This document shows positions 1 to 11,600 of a stretch of 64,000 bases of DNA, piece by piece. Each line of letters begins with the position of its first letter. Positions within the stretch are counted from its first letter, which is position 1. The position numbers were made by a program, and so were the translations under genes. A model generated the notes under the pieces. The model ran no database searches, was not told the origin of the DNA, and worked only from the letters and a program-made list of their open reading frames with translations. Origin of the DNA: Sarcophilus harrisii (Eukaryota; Chordata; Mammalia; Dasyuromorphia; Dasyuridae); assembly GCF_902635505.1 (NCBI RefSeq), contig NC_045429.1:462847359-462911358 (forward strand), given 5' to 3'.

Positions 1-270
1 TGTATATATGTATGTATAAGGATCGATATGTGGGTATATGAATTGTATATGTGTACATGTATGTATAAGAATGGATATGTATGTGTTCATATGTATGTAC
101 ATGTATATGTGGGTGGATATATGAATATATATGCATATATGTGTGTATATGGTGAATATACGGATATATGTGCATATGTGTATATATGTGTATGTATGTA
201 TATGAATGGATATATGGCTATATGGGTGTAGTGTATATGTGTGTGCATATATACACATATGTAACAGATA
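1..270. repeat. TATG/TGTA-rich microsatellite
   Basis: Imperfect alternating purine-pyrimidine repeat built on TATG and TGTA. The left end is cut by the window edge. A short ORF across it is low-complexity and not a gene. Confidence 0.85.
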
Positions 271-280
271 TTGATTGAGT

Positions 281-2520
281 TGTGTATGTTTGAGACGGAT
301 GAATAATACTTGATTTTCCTTGGACTTCCGTCTAAGAGAAGGCAGAGCGGTGTTCCTGGATGCCAGCGGTACCCACATAGGGCCTGTTTATTTTGTGACC
401 TGACAACTACTCTTCCTCCACCTCTATAAAGACTTAACTTCCTTCAACTACTTTTTTGCTCTTTTATGTGCTGTCCTCCCTCTTTGTCCATGTATTCATT
501 GCCCAGGGATGAGCGCACTTTCTGAGCTTCCCATCGGGGGCACTCTGCTCACGCTGCCACTTTGTCACTTACTCGCTTAGAAAACCCCGCGACAGGCCTT
601 CTCTGAGAGGCTGTAGCTTCCTGGCTGGCAACCCAAGGTGAGTGCCCAGAAAACAGCCAGTCCGATCCTCCACCAGCAAGGCCACATGATGGCTAGAGCG
701 ACTTGAATTTAGCTCCTCAAATTTAGCTCCTCATGGACTGGGTTTGACTGTAATCAAAGAAATGAAAAAAAGTTGCTCAAATATTAAAATGTCAAAACTT
801 CTCTTATTTCAAGGCTCAGACCCCACCCCGTCCTTGGCTTCCCCTCTCTCAGTTCACTTCCCACTGACGTCACAAAATCAAAGACTTGGAAGAGTGCACT
901 TTATAGTTTGTTTCTATGGAGTCACTTGCCCTGGTGACCTCCTACCCCCTCTGTGTTTCTTCCCATTAGTGTGAAGAGGAAAAAGCTCGACTACACAGAC
1001 TCAGCCCATAAGAGGGAATGGGGGAAAGCTCTGTGCACTACTCAGCTCTGCAATATGGACTGAAAGAGAAAGTCAGTGACTTACTCCCACACCCCCTGAA
1101 AATTCCAAAACCACACCCAGAAACCCAGGTTTCTGCCATCTTTTCCTGCAAGCCATGATGGGCCCTGGACTTCACTCGCTTCTGGCTACAGCTCACTGTG
1201 GCCTTTGGGGGTCATGGAGAGAGATCATTTCCAGCCTGGGGGATGAGAAAACCTCATGAGAGACACGGTGTGCAGAGAGACATCTCTGGGAGCTCTGACC
1301 ATTCAAAGCCCCAATCCTTTCCATGAAACCTTCAGGATCATTTGGCAATAAAGGATCCTCAGTATCTCTCCTGGAACCCCCTTTTCCCTCTCCCTCTCTT
1401 TTTCTCTCCCATATACAAACTCCCATAAAGGACTGAAACAAAATGAGTAAATCACAAACCCATGGACATCTCTGATGAAATTATGATTGGCTAAAAATAT
1501 ATATCCAAAACAGGTCTGTAAATGTTAAAGTTCTTATCGACATTAGCTCAGATATATGTGGCGAGTCCCAAGAACATGAATTCTGTGAGCTCCCAAATGC
1601 AGTCGTGAAAAGAAAAAAAGGAGGGAGGAGGGGGAATGGAGCGAGACCCTTAGCAAGATCGGGATGGGAGCTGGACTTTTATGGAATGAAAGCCAACACC
1701 CAAAAGATGCCCCAAGAAATCTCCCAAGTCCCTGAGAATAGAAGCACGTGGAAGCCTCGGGACCGCCAGCAAAGAGAAGACTGTGGGCTGTTCTTTACAG
1801 AAAAGAGGGAGATGGGAGTAATTTGACTGCCCGGCCAGGGGCTTCCAGGCAGGAAGAAAAGGGAGAGAGACCTGCCTTCACGAGCTCCATTGGAGGCCCG
1901 TGTTGCACTCTCAGCCGGTGCCTTTAAGGCAGCGTGGTGCAGGGTCCAGAATCCTGGGCTTCGGGTACAGCAGACCAGGTTCTGCTGCCATCCCAGATGT
2001 TTCCTGACTATAGCCCTGGCCTGGATCTCTGTAATTCTCTAGGCTGGTTCTGGGGTAACAAAGATCGAGCCCCTGGAGTCTGGCAGGACCGGTCAGAGTC
2101 TTCCCTTCGGGCACAAGCTACGAGAACCCACAGCCCTTGGAACATCCAAGCCGGACTTCAGCAAAAACATCTACCTTGGTGGCCGAGATGCCACGGCTCC
2201 TCCATGCAATCGAACGTTCTGTGGGAAGGGGCTGGCTCCAGGGGAAAGCCCTGGAGCCCTGGGGCTTGGGTTCCAATTCTGCCTCCCACACTAACTTCCT
2301 GGGGGATGTTGAGTCGGGGCCTCCCTATGCTCATCAGTAGAATGGGGACATTACACTGAATGGCCTCCGCTCCCTTCGGGTTCATAAACTGAGATCCTGT
2401 GAGTATCTTCACACAGGCCCTTGTCCTGGGGTCAGGTCAGAGCTGCTGCATTCCCCTTTTGGGGTCTAAACTCCAAAGGCCACTCCATACTGTAGCATAT
2501 TCATGAGAGAGACTTGGCAG
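281..2520. other. Upstream flank of SPP2, no gene seen
   Basis: About 2.2 kb of unique-looking sequence before SPP2. No exon with recognisable protein similarity was found. One MIR-like copy lies near 2,245-2,400. The rest carries only short shadow ORFs. Confidence 0.5.
2245..2400 (+). repeat. MIR-like SINE
   Basis: Shows the MIR pattern in order: a box-B-like 'gggttccaattctgcc', a degenerate 'ctaacttcctgggggatgttgag' stretch, then 'tcatcagtagaatgggga'. It is old and diverged. Confidence 0.6.
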
Positions 2521-2562
2521 CAAATATTTGCTCCCGGGTCAATGTGAGCGGCACTGTTTGCT
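2521..2562 (+). promoter_or_regulatory. Candidate liver-type (FOXA-like) promoter motifs of SPP2
   Basis: Two TRTTTGC-type motifs, TATTTGC at about 2,525 and TGTTTGC at about 2,555, lie 130-170 bp before the SPP2 start codon. SPP2 is known to be made mainly in liver, and FOXA factors bind this core. Such short motifs occur often by chance, so this is only a suggestion. No clear TATA box was seen. Confidence 0.25.
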
Positions 2563-2694
2563 GAAAAGTGGCGACGTGGGCCGGGCCAAAGTCAGAAGGA
2601 AGGCTGCACCGTGAGGGACACTTCATCTCCTTGGGAAGCCCCCCGGCAAAGCCCCCAGCTCCGATCGGCTTCGGCGGCCAGACAGACGGCAGTC

Positions 2695-5600
2695 ATGGAG
2701 GCGCTGGCGATAATCGCTCTGGCCATGAACATCTGGGCTGGCGCAGGTGGGATACCCCAGACACAAGCGGCCTCCGCTCATTTCTAGTTGTCTCGGCTGG
2801 TGACTCCTTGTCTTCCCTCCGCCATTCAGGTTTCCCGGTGTACGACTATGACCCAGCAATGATGAGGGAAGCTCTTCGGGCCTCTGTGGAAAAAGTGAAC
2901 TCCCAGTCTCAAAGCCCAAACCTGTTCCGGGCATACACGAGCTCAATCAAAAGAGTAAGTAGGTTCCCAAGGTGTGTCAGGCTGGGGTCACTTTGTGTAA
3001 GTTTTCCTACATTTTGATTTCCTTTTCGTCAATATTGTCATCTGTAGAGATAAACAGAACAGTCTCTAATTGTGGGGGGGCAGCCCCAATGTAGAGAGCC
3101 CCCCATGAGATGCTTCCTCTCCCAGCACAGACAGATGCAGTTTGGTCTCCATGAGAGGCCCGGGGCATGTCCAGGGTCACCCAGCCAGCGGCATCAGGGA
3201 CGGGGCTCTGGCAGGTCTTCCTGACTCATTGGCTCCAGCATCGCAGTCTCTCACTTGATGCTCAGTCATGGAGAATTATGGGCCCCTTGCTGTGGACAGG
3301 ATTCAAGAAAAGCTCATTGTCCATGTCTCACTTTCTCTGACACTCACCCTCCCCGCCCCACCCCTTACTGCCCCTGATTCCTCTTTCCCTCCCTCTGAAG
3401 GTCACCCCACGGTGCTCAGACTGAATCTGGGTGGCTCCAGAGGGGGCTCTCCGGTCCCTGAGACAGGTCAACAATCCTAAGTTGTTGTGGGGAAGAAAAG
3501 AGTCCAAAATGAGATTTAAGAAATTAGTTTCCTTGAGATAATGAGGCTTCTGTCATTGGAGGAATTCATCAGAAGTTCAATGAAAGATTGTCGGGGATGT
3601 TGTGGAACAGAGGAATGGACTGAATGACCCAGAAGGTCAGAGCTGGGAGAAGCCATCTCGTCCAGCTCCTTCAGTGCAGAGATAAGGAAGCTGGAGACGG
3701 AGAAGTCACGGCAAGTCCGTCAATGGTGCAGCTCGGGCTGGGGCTCTCGCTCCCCCAGTCAGGACACCTCCTACAGCGTCACATGCCCATCTCCGAGAGT
3801 CCATGGTGCTCCATGCTCAGTGCAGGAACCAGAGCCACGGGCATCTCCTCCAATATTAGGCGCCATCTCTCCCTCCGGGCCTTTGCTCTGGCCGTCCCCC
3901 CTCCCTGTTGCGTTCTTCCTCCTCAGGGGCCTCTTATGTCTCTGGCTTCTTTTGAGAATCAATTAAAAACACCCTTAGCTCCAAGAGGCCAGAGAGTCTC
4001 AGAAACGAGCGTGTCCCATAGACACAGCCGTGTACATATGTACACAAACAGACAGATTATATGTAATGTAGATAAACACATCCTTGTGTGGACCTATATC
4101 TTGTTTGCATATACTCTGTACACGTCATTTCCTGCATTTAATTAAGACACTTGAGGGTAGAGACTATTGTGATTTTTCTTTGTATCTCTACTGCTAAACA
4201 CCGTGAAGAGCATGAGCACCATGACCAGCTGCCCCAATGGGAACCCAACTGGAACTGGCCAGTTGGGCAACAGGTCTTCTTTCCTTCCTCCCTCTCTCCC
4301 TTACTTCTTCCTTCCTTCCTCCTTTTCTTTTTCCCTCCCTCTTTCCCTCCTTCCTTCTTTTGTTCCCTGCTTCCCTTCCTTCATTCTTTCTTTCCTTTTT
4401 TTATTTCCTTCCCTCCTTCTATCTGTCACTCCTTTCTTCTATCCTTCCCTCCCCCTTTCCTTCCTTCTTTCCTCCTTCCCTCTTTCCCTCCCTCCCTCCT
4501 TTTCTCCCCTCCTTCTGTTCTCTCTTCCTCCCTACCTCCCTTCCTTCTTTCCTTCCCTTTTTATTTCCTTCCCTCCTTACTTCGGTCCCTCCCCTCTTCT
4601 ATCCCTTATCCCTTCCCTCCCTTGCTTCCCTTCACTTCTTTCCTTTTCTGGCCTCAGTCAGGCTGACACCTGAGAGACTTTAGCTTAAAAGGGCCAAGGT
4701 CTCTCACTGCCTCGGGGCCTTCTCCAGCTGTCCTGATCTGTATCTTGCTGCTGGACCCAGATGGCTCTGAGGGGAAAGTGAGGCAGGCGACTTTGCACAT
4801 CCCTGCCTCACTTCAATCCAATTCACTGCCAGTCTAGACATCGCCCCATGACGTCATTGGTCTTCTCCAAAAACGAAGGGCACGCAACAACAGCACTTAA
4901 CCCAGTGCTTGGTATGCAGTAGGTGCTTAATAAATGCTTACGGCCTGTTTGGTCCCCACCCTTCAGTGCTAGCAACAAGGCCTGGAAGCCTCTAAGTTGC
5001 CTTAGTTTCAGATCTGAAAGACTGAGGGGGAGAAGAAGTAACGGAGGAAAGGCAGCCTCTGGGGCACATGGAGCTGGGCTGACTCCCCACTTCTGGGGGC
5101 TCCCAGCCTGCGCTCCATGGCAGCTCTGGCAGCTCGGTCACCTTTGGCCGCCCTGGGAGCCCCGCGCACCAGAGAAATGCCTGCTCACACTAGTCCAGAA
5201 AGTGTTTAAAATCAGAAAGTTGCGAGCTAGTGTGAGAGCGATGGCTCCTCCTGCTGGCGAGGAGGAGAAGCTCGCCTTCCACAAGCAGAGATCAGCCTGG
5301 GGGGGGGGGGGGGAGTAGGCCCAATTACTCCGGAGTGGAGTCGGACTTTGTCTCACAGGCTCTTGGCTAATTGCGAGGGGCTTCCACGCTGAGAAGTGGC
5401 CAGTAGGCGGCAGTTAAGGACCCTCTGTGGGGCGGGCACCCGGGGCCACAGGACACGGGGAGATCCAGCCAGGCTGGCCCCAGAGCAGCGGGTGAGCAGG
5501 ATGCCCGGATCGGCCTGTCGGACAGAGAGGGAATGGGGGCGTCCATCAGCCGGGGGCGACCCCCACTTCTCGGCGGCGCTGACACTTCCCTCCCCCAAGG

Positions 5601-8600
5601 TGAACTTCATGAATGAGAACGAGCTGACCATGGACATCGACTTCAAGATCCGCGAGACCGAGTGCGGGAAGGAGGCCGGAGACCCGCCGAGCGCCTGTGG
5701 CTTCCGAAGGGGCCGCTCCGTGGTAAGCCGGCCAAGCCCGTCCTGGACTCCGGATCTCATCCCCACCATGTCCCAAAGCCAAAGGCAGAGGCAGCTCGCC
5801 TGGAGGAGGGACTGGGGCTGGAAGACTGGGGCTACGGGCCGGGAGGGGTGGAGTAGACACACAGCCTGGGTCCAGAAACAGGAGCCCGGCCTGGCTTGGG
5901 GGGCTTCTGGCCCCGTTATGGTCCGGGGTGACTTACATGCCCCCCCAATGGGACCATTACCGGGGCAGGAGGGGGGTTGCCCTTCAGGCAGGTAAAGGAG
6001 CTGCTTGCCCCCCTGCAGCCTCGATGCTCCCCCGAGCTCTGTGCCCCTGGATAGCCCAGTACATCAGGCTGCCCTGTGTCCTTCGGGCCAGCTTTGGGAT
6101 CCAAGACTCCCCAGATCAGCAATTTCAGGGTTGCTATTTTGTTCAGTTTATGAGGTGCCCCTGTCCTGAATAACCATGTGGAACCAGGGAAGGCTGGGGG
6201 GACCCTCTGGGATAAAACACACGCTGGTGGATTAATATTCACACACCTCCAGCGGACAGACAGACTGGATAGACAGATGGACAGACAGACGGAGGGATGA
6301 ATGATGGACAGAGATAGGAGATAGACAAGGGCAGAGATTGAGCATACATTAAGCACTTAGTATACAGCAGGCACTGAGCCCGGGGAATGCAAATATAAGC
6401 AGTAAAGGCAATCTACCCTCAAGGAGCTTCCACTCCAAAAGGCAAGGCCAGCACGTCAAAGGAAGCCGAAAAGGAGGGTTTGGGGAGTTGGCAACTGCAG
6501 GGACCTGGAAGGGGGAAGGGGGAAGCCCGGACAGTCAGGGTCAGGAACGGGGAGAGGGTGAGCGTGGCCAGCTTGGGCCTTTCCTTTGCCTCACAACCCG
6601 GAGCACGCCGTCTTTCCCAAAGTGGTTTCCCTGGCTGGACGTGGCCGGCAAGCTCTGGGCCCGGCCCCTTTTTCTGTGCACAGCCAACAGCCTCCTGCAG
6701 GAGCACGGTGCAGATCTCCAGGGAGCAGGTGCAGAACGTGTGGGTGCACTGCCACCGCGCCTTCCCCGGCTCCGATTCTAGTAGCAGCGAAGAGGTGAGT
6801 CCGGACCTGGGACACGGAGCTCCCTGGGGGCTTGTGTCTCTCCCACAGGAGAAAAGTGCTGGGACTGGCCCAGCTGGACAAATGAACCAACCCATGAGGC
6901 CGTGGGGCTGCTTCCGGGCCTCTCTGTCGGCCGCCCGGGTCGGCTTCCCACAAATTCTCCTTGGCCAATGTGACTCTGAGACACCAGAGAGAGAACGAGC
7001 TGGGGGCCCCTGCCAACCCCTGGGACTTCCCAGGGCATCCTCCTCCCTCCCAGCCCCATGTTGCTCAGGCCTTCACTCCTCCTCCCCAAAGGCCCCTCAG
7101 ACAAAAAGTCCTGGTTTCTTTTGGAGCCTTTGCCCTCTGCACCGAATGCCCTCGGCCCTCACGGGCACAGCCTGCGTACGCCCAACCCAAGTCTGGCAGA
7201 GTGCCTGCTTCCATCATCCAGGGTGCCGTCCTCCTGTGCTCGGGCACCTCGGGTCCTGGTCCCCGCCAGCCTCTGCCCGCTGTCCTTCCACGTGGGTGCT
7301 CGCAGCCCCTCTGCGGGTCCTTGGAGTGAGGAGGGGGCCCCCAGCGCCCTCTCTGATCCCTGGGAGAAAATGCTGGATGATGGCTCTGCCGTAACCCGGG
7401 CGGGCCCTGCTGGCTGAACGCCTGTGCCTCTGTCCCATCTCTGCCTTCTAGATTTTTGGGAGCCGGCTGGGATCGTACAACTGGAGAAGCCACCACGTGA
7501 GAGGTCAGTGGGGAGCGAGGGGTGACCTGGCAGGAGCCTCCAGGGCTCTGTGCCTCATGTGACTGTGACTCAAAATCCCCCAGTGCCAGAGCGCTGGGGT
7601 CGGGAGGGAGGTCACAAGCCCCGCAGGCCCCCCTCCTATCTCCTCTGCGACCTCTTGGTCACCTTCCCTCATGTTTACGTAGCCCCTGGAGGCTCACGAG
7701 GCACTTTACATACAGTAGTTTATCTAATTTGATTCTCAGGGAAATTAGCTTCTCTTATTATCCCCATTTCAGAGATGGGGCAACTAAGACTGAGAGGTTA
7801 AGTGATAGCCAGCGTCCCATCCCAATGTCTTCATGTCTCTAGGGGCAGCTAGGTGGCGCCATAATTCATTTAGCACCAGGTGAGTTCGACCCCAGCCTCA
7901 GAGACGTACTAGCTGGGTGAGCCTGGGCAAGTCCCTTAACTCTGTGTGCCTCAGTTTCCTCGCCTGTAAAATGGGCTGGAGAAGGGAATGGCCAAGCACT
8001 CTGGCTTCTTTGCCCAGAAAACCCCAAATGGGGTCACGATGAATCAAAAATGAGCTGAACAACAGTGAGCACCCATTACTCCGGATCCTGCCCTTGGGAG
8101 TGCTCCAGGGATCACCTCTTGGGTGATGATTCTTTTAAACGTGACCTTCCTGAAGGCAAGGACCTTTTCACCTTTGCCCTCGCCACCTCAGTTCCCAGCC
8201 CAGACCTCCTGAGGCTGTAGAAGGATCTCTGCCCGAGGTGTCGGGAGCCGGGGGAGGAGAGGGGAGTCTCTGAGAAGCCTGGGCGGCCGCGTGTCCTTGT
8301 TTTGCAGATATGTACAGTGATGAGTCCAGCAGTGAGCCCCTCTATCAGAGGTCTCTGGGTAAGTCACCGCACGCTCCGCTCTGTGACAACACCTGGGACC
8401 CTCCTCCCAATGGATGGAACTCTGGGGGGAGCGAGAGGGGGAAGCCCTGGTGCCCGTCCGCGATCTGCCGACCCATGGGAGAGGAAGGGGAGCCAGCTGG
8501 GCTTTGCAGGTCACTTGTTTAAATCCGCTCCGAGGGGCTGAACATGGACAGGAGGACCCGAGTCCAAAGCTGACCTCACACACTTAACACCTACTAGCGG

Positions 8601-11600
8601 GGCGAGTCACCTAACCCCTATTACCTTGCAAATAAGTAAACAAGTAAGTAAATAAATAAATCCACCCCCCCCCAGCTCTGCCCAAATTAGACATAGCTTG
8701 TGTGATATGGTGCAAAGACAGCTGACCTTGGGGTCAAAGGCCGGGAGTTCACAGGACTTTGTCCAAATCCCAGCTCAGTGCTGTGGGAACTTGAGCAGTG
8801 GCTTAACATTTCTGAGCTTCAGTTTCCATTCTGTCAAATGGGGTGAGGGGTGACTCGATGTCCTCTAAAAACCCCTAGCTCCAGGATCCCAAGAAGTGAT
8901 CTTGCTTGCTCCTCTCCGATTCCTGGTTCGTCTCCCTCCTAGACCACTCGGTTGCCGTTATTCCCATTGGCAGCTTCCTCTATAAATCATTGCAAACAAA
9001 CAGGGAACCCAAATCTAAATGAATAATGATGTTTCATTTAAGTCTCAATCAGTGAGAATAATGAACCTCGTGAAGTGTAGCTGCGTGTATTCAATTTCCC
9101 AATCAGAGTTATCATTATAGAGAATATAGTCGTTAGTTCCGGCCCGACGTCATGGGCGGGCATCCACACTGTGCCCAGCCTCCCACACGGGTACATAGAT
9201 GCCTGTTCTCACCCCCAAGTTGGGGCTGCTCGCTCTCACCTCCTCTCACACCGGAATTTCAGGGTTTCCAGAAAAGGGCCACGGTCACGCCCAAACTCCC
9301 TCAGGGTCTGTGGGGGGTCCCCACCGATGTGGTTTTATTTACACAAATCGACCACTTACGGTGATGACACTTTTCGAACATAACTATTTACTTAACAATA
9401 AAGTAAAAGAAATATTATTATATATTATTAATGTTATATAGTAAATATATTCAAATTCATGTGGTAAAAATAAATGTAACAAAATCCACATCTAAACCCA
9501 ACCCACATTCTCCACCAATCAGTTCAGTGACTGTAAGAAAAAAGGGTCAGACAGAGAAGCCCGACAGAAGAAAACCCATATGCTTAGAGTGTCTGGAGCC
9601 TAGAACTGTCACAAGTCTAGAACTGTAAGTTTCTGTGCTCTTTTTCTCCTCATGACAGATCCTTGGTGAATGTAACTTTTGGACCCAACAAATGCTTCCA
9701 CTGCTGGGTTGATCTGTGCTGTATTACTCTTCAACAGCAACTCTAGTTTCCATCACTGCCAGTTTCATACTTAGAAATCTCTCCTTTGACTTTTTTCTCT
9801 CCTCTCTTTCTGGATTCGGAATCTGGACCTTAGCTTATGGTTCAGATAAATTCATACCTTAACCATCAAACTGTTCTGTGCCCATATCGCTCCACCGCTT
9901 GTCCCCTTCAAGACTATCCCCCTTTCAGGATCATGCCCCAGAGTAACTATTTCTCTTAGAATTCTGGTCAAAACAAGCTTAACCCCGGCACAAACTGTTC
10001 CATATGGAAGAGCAGTTCAATAAAAAGACTACACACTTGCAGTATCTGTTAGATCCACCACCTGATCCTTGGTCTTTCTTCTCTGATGACCCAGACACTA
10101 GGATTATTTTCACAGCAACAATAATGATGATAGAGTCATAAATTTTACATGGAGGCCATTGAACCCAACCCCTCCCTTTCACAACAGAACCCTACAGCAC
10201 GATTAACTTGCCCAGAGTCAGGATTAGAAACCCAGCCATTTGACACCAAATTCAATCATCTTTATTTCCTGCTCCAAGCCCTTTAACGTTTTGCTATTTA
10301 GCAGCTCGAGGCACAAGGATGTTTAAAAATTCATCTTTTATAAGAGTGAAAAGCCTGTGCGTGCTTGCTTAGATAATAAACAGCATTCTTGAAATTTCGG
10401 TGACATTTTATCTGCAGAGTCACAGCCTTGTCTATGGGCTAAATTAAAAATATAACCAAAGCAGGCATGATGATGGTAAAATAGCATTTCCATTTGGGAA
10501 CTGCTAAAGTTGTAAATTTAGAAGAAAGTTGCTATCTTCAGGTAAACACGTGTGTCCAAAATGCTTTACACCAAAAATGAAATTATCAAAATCATCAAAA
10601 TGATCAGAAATGTGTCCATACAAAGAAACTTGTCTCTCTCTGAAAGCTCATGACTTTCCATTTCCAAAGTTTTCTGCAAGTGTGTATGTTCTACACAATT
10701 TGTTCTTTTCTGAGAGGGTGTAAGTGAGAACTAGGGAAGGTACACTTCTGATTCACTTGAACTATAATAGGCTTTGACATTAACAAAATGCACTGGAGTT
10801 TCACAAAAAAAGAAAATCTTTTAGGAAGAGAATGTGCTCCAGGCAGACATCTTAAAAATACTTCAGAACCTCATTCTCTACCTTCAAGATCAGTTCTTTT
10901 TCACCAAAGAAATTGAACTTTCTAGGGCCAGGTATTTATCTCCCAAAATACAGTTATACAAATTCAATCATCTTAACGAGGATTGTAGCTCACATTTTTA
11001 AGCAAGGTTATAGAAACCATGGCTAAGAAGCAACATAAATCTCAAAAAAAAAAAAAAATCTGATCCGAACAGCCCTCCTTATGAGTCCCACTCTTTTTCA
11101 AGCTGTCCTCTTAGAAGACATAAGTTTCATTTACAAAGCGTGTGGCCCTCACTTAAAGCAGAGCTGAACGTACGCGTGCTTACAGCCTGGGAGTTGCCAG
11201 GACTTAAATGTCTCCATTCTCTGTTAAGGTATCAGGGACGTGTATATAGTTCCTCCTCGAAACAGAAGACGCCAGGATTATCGGAATCAGTTAAATGACC
11301 ATAACGAGGTAAGTGACCTCGGTGGAATATCTTGGGGTTTAGCCTCTAGTTGTAGCCTGGGAGAAATAGTTCGTATCAATTTTTGGATTAATTCCTTTTT
11401 TACATTTAAAAAATAGTATTTTTGACATTTACTTCGATGAGATTTTGATTTCCATTTTCTTCCTCCCTCACCTCACCTCACCCTCCCCAAGACGGCAATC
11501 AATCTGATAGAGATTAAGTATGTCCAAACTTATTAAGCACATTTCTACATTAGTCGTGTTGTGAAAGAATAAGCAGAAAAAGTGAGAAAGACAAAAAGTG

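Noticed and set aside
4151-4683. Three overlapping ORFs of 148-171 aa
   Set aside because: Translation of a CCTT microsatellite.
9640-11059. Possible processed pseudogene ending in an A run inside SPP2 intron 6
   Set aside because: No coding similarity in any frame and no matching target-site duplication beside the A run.
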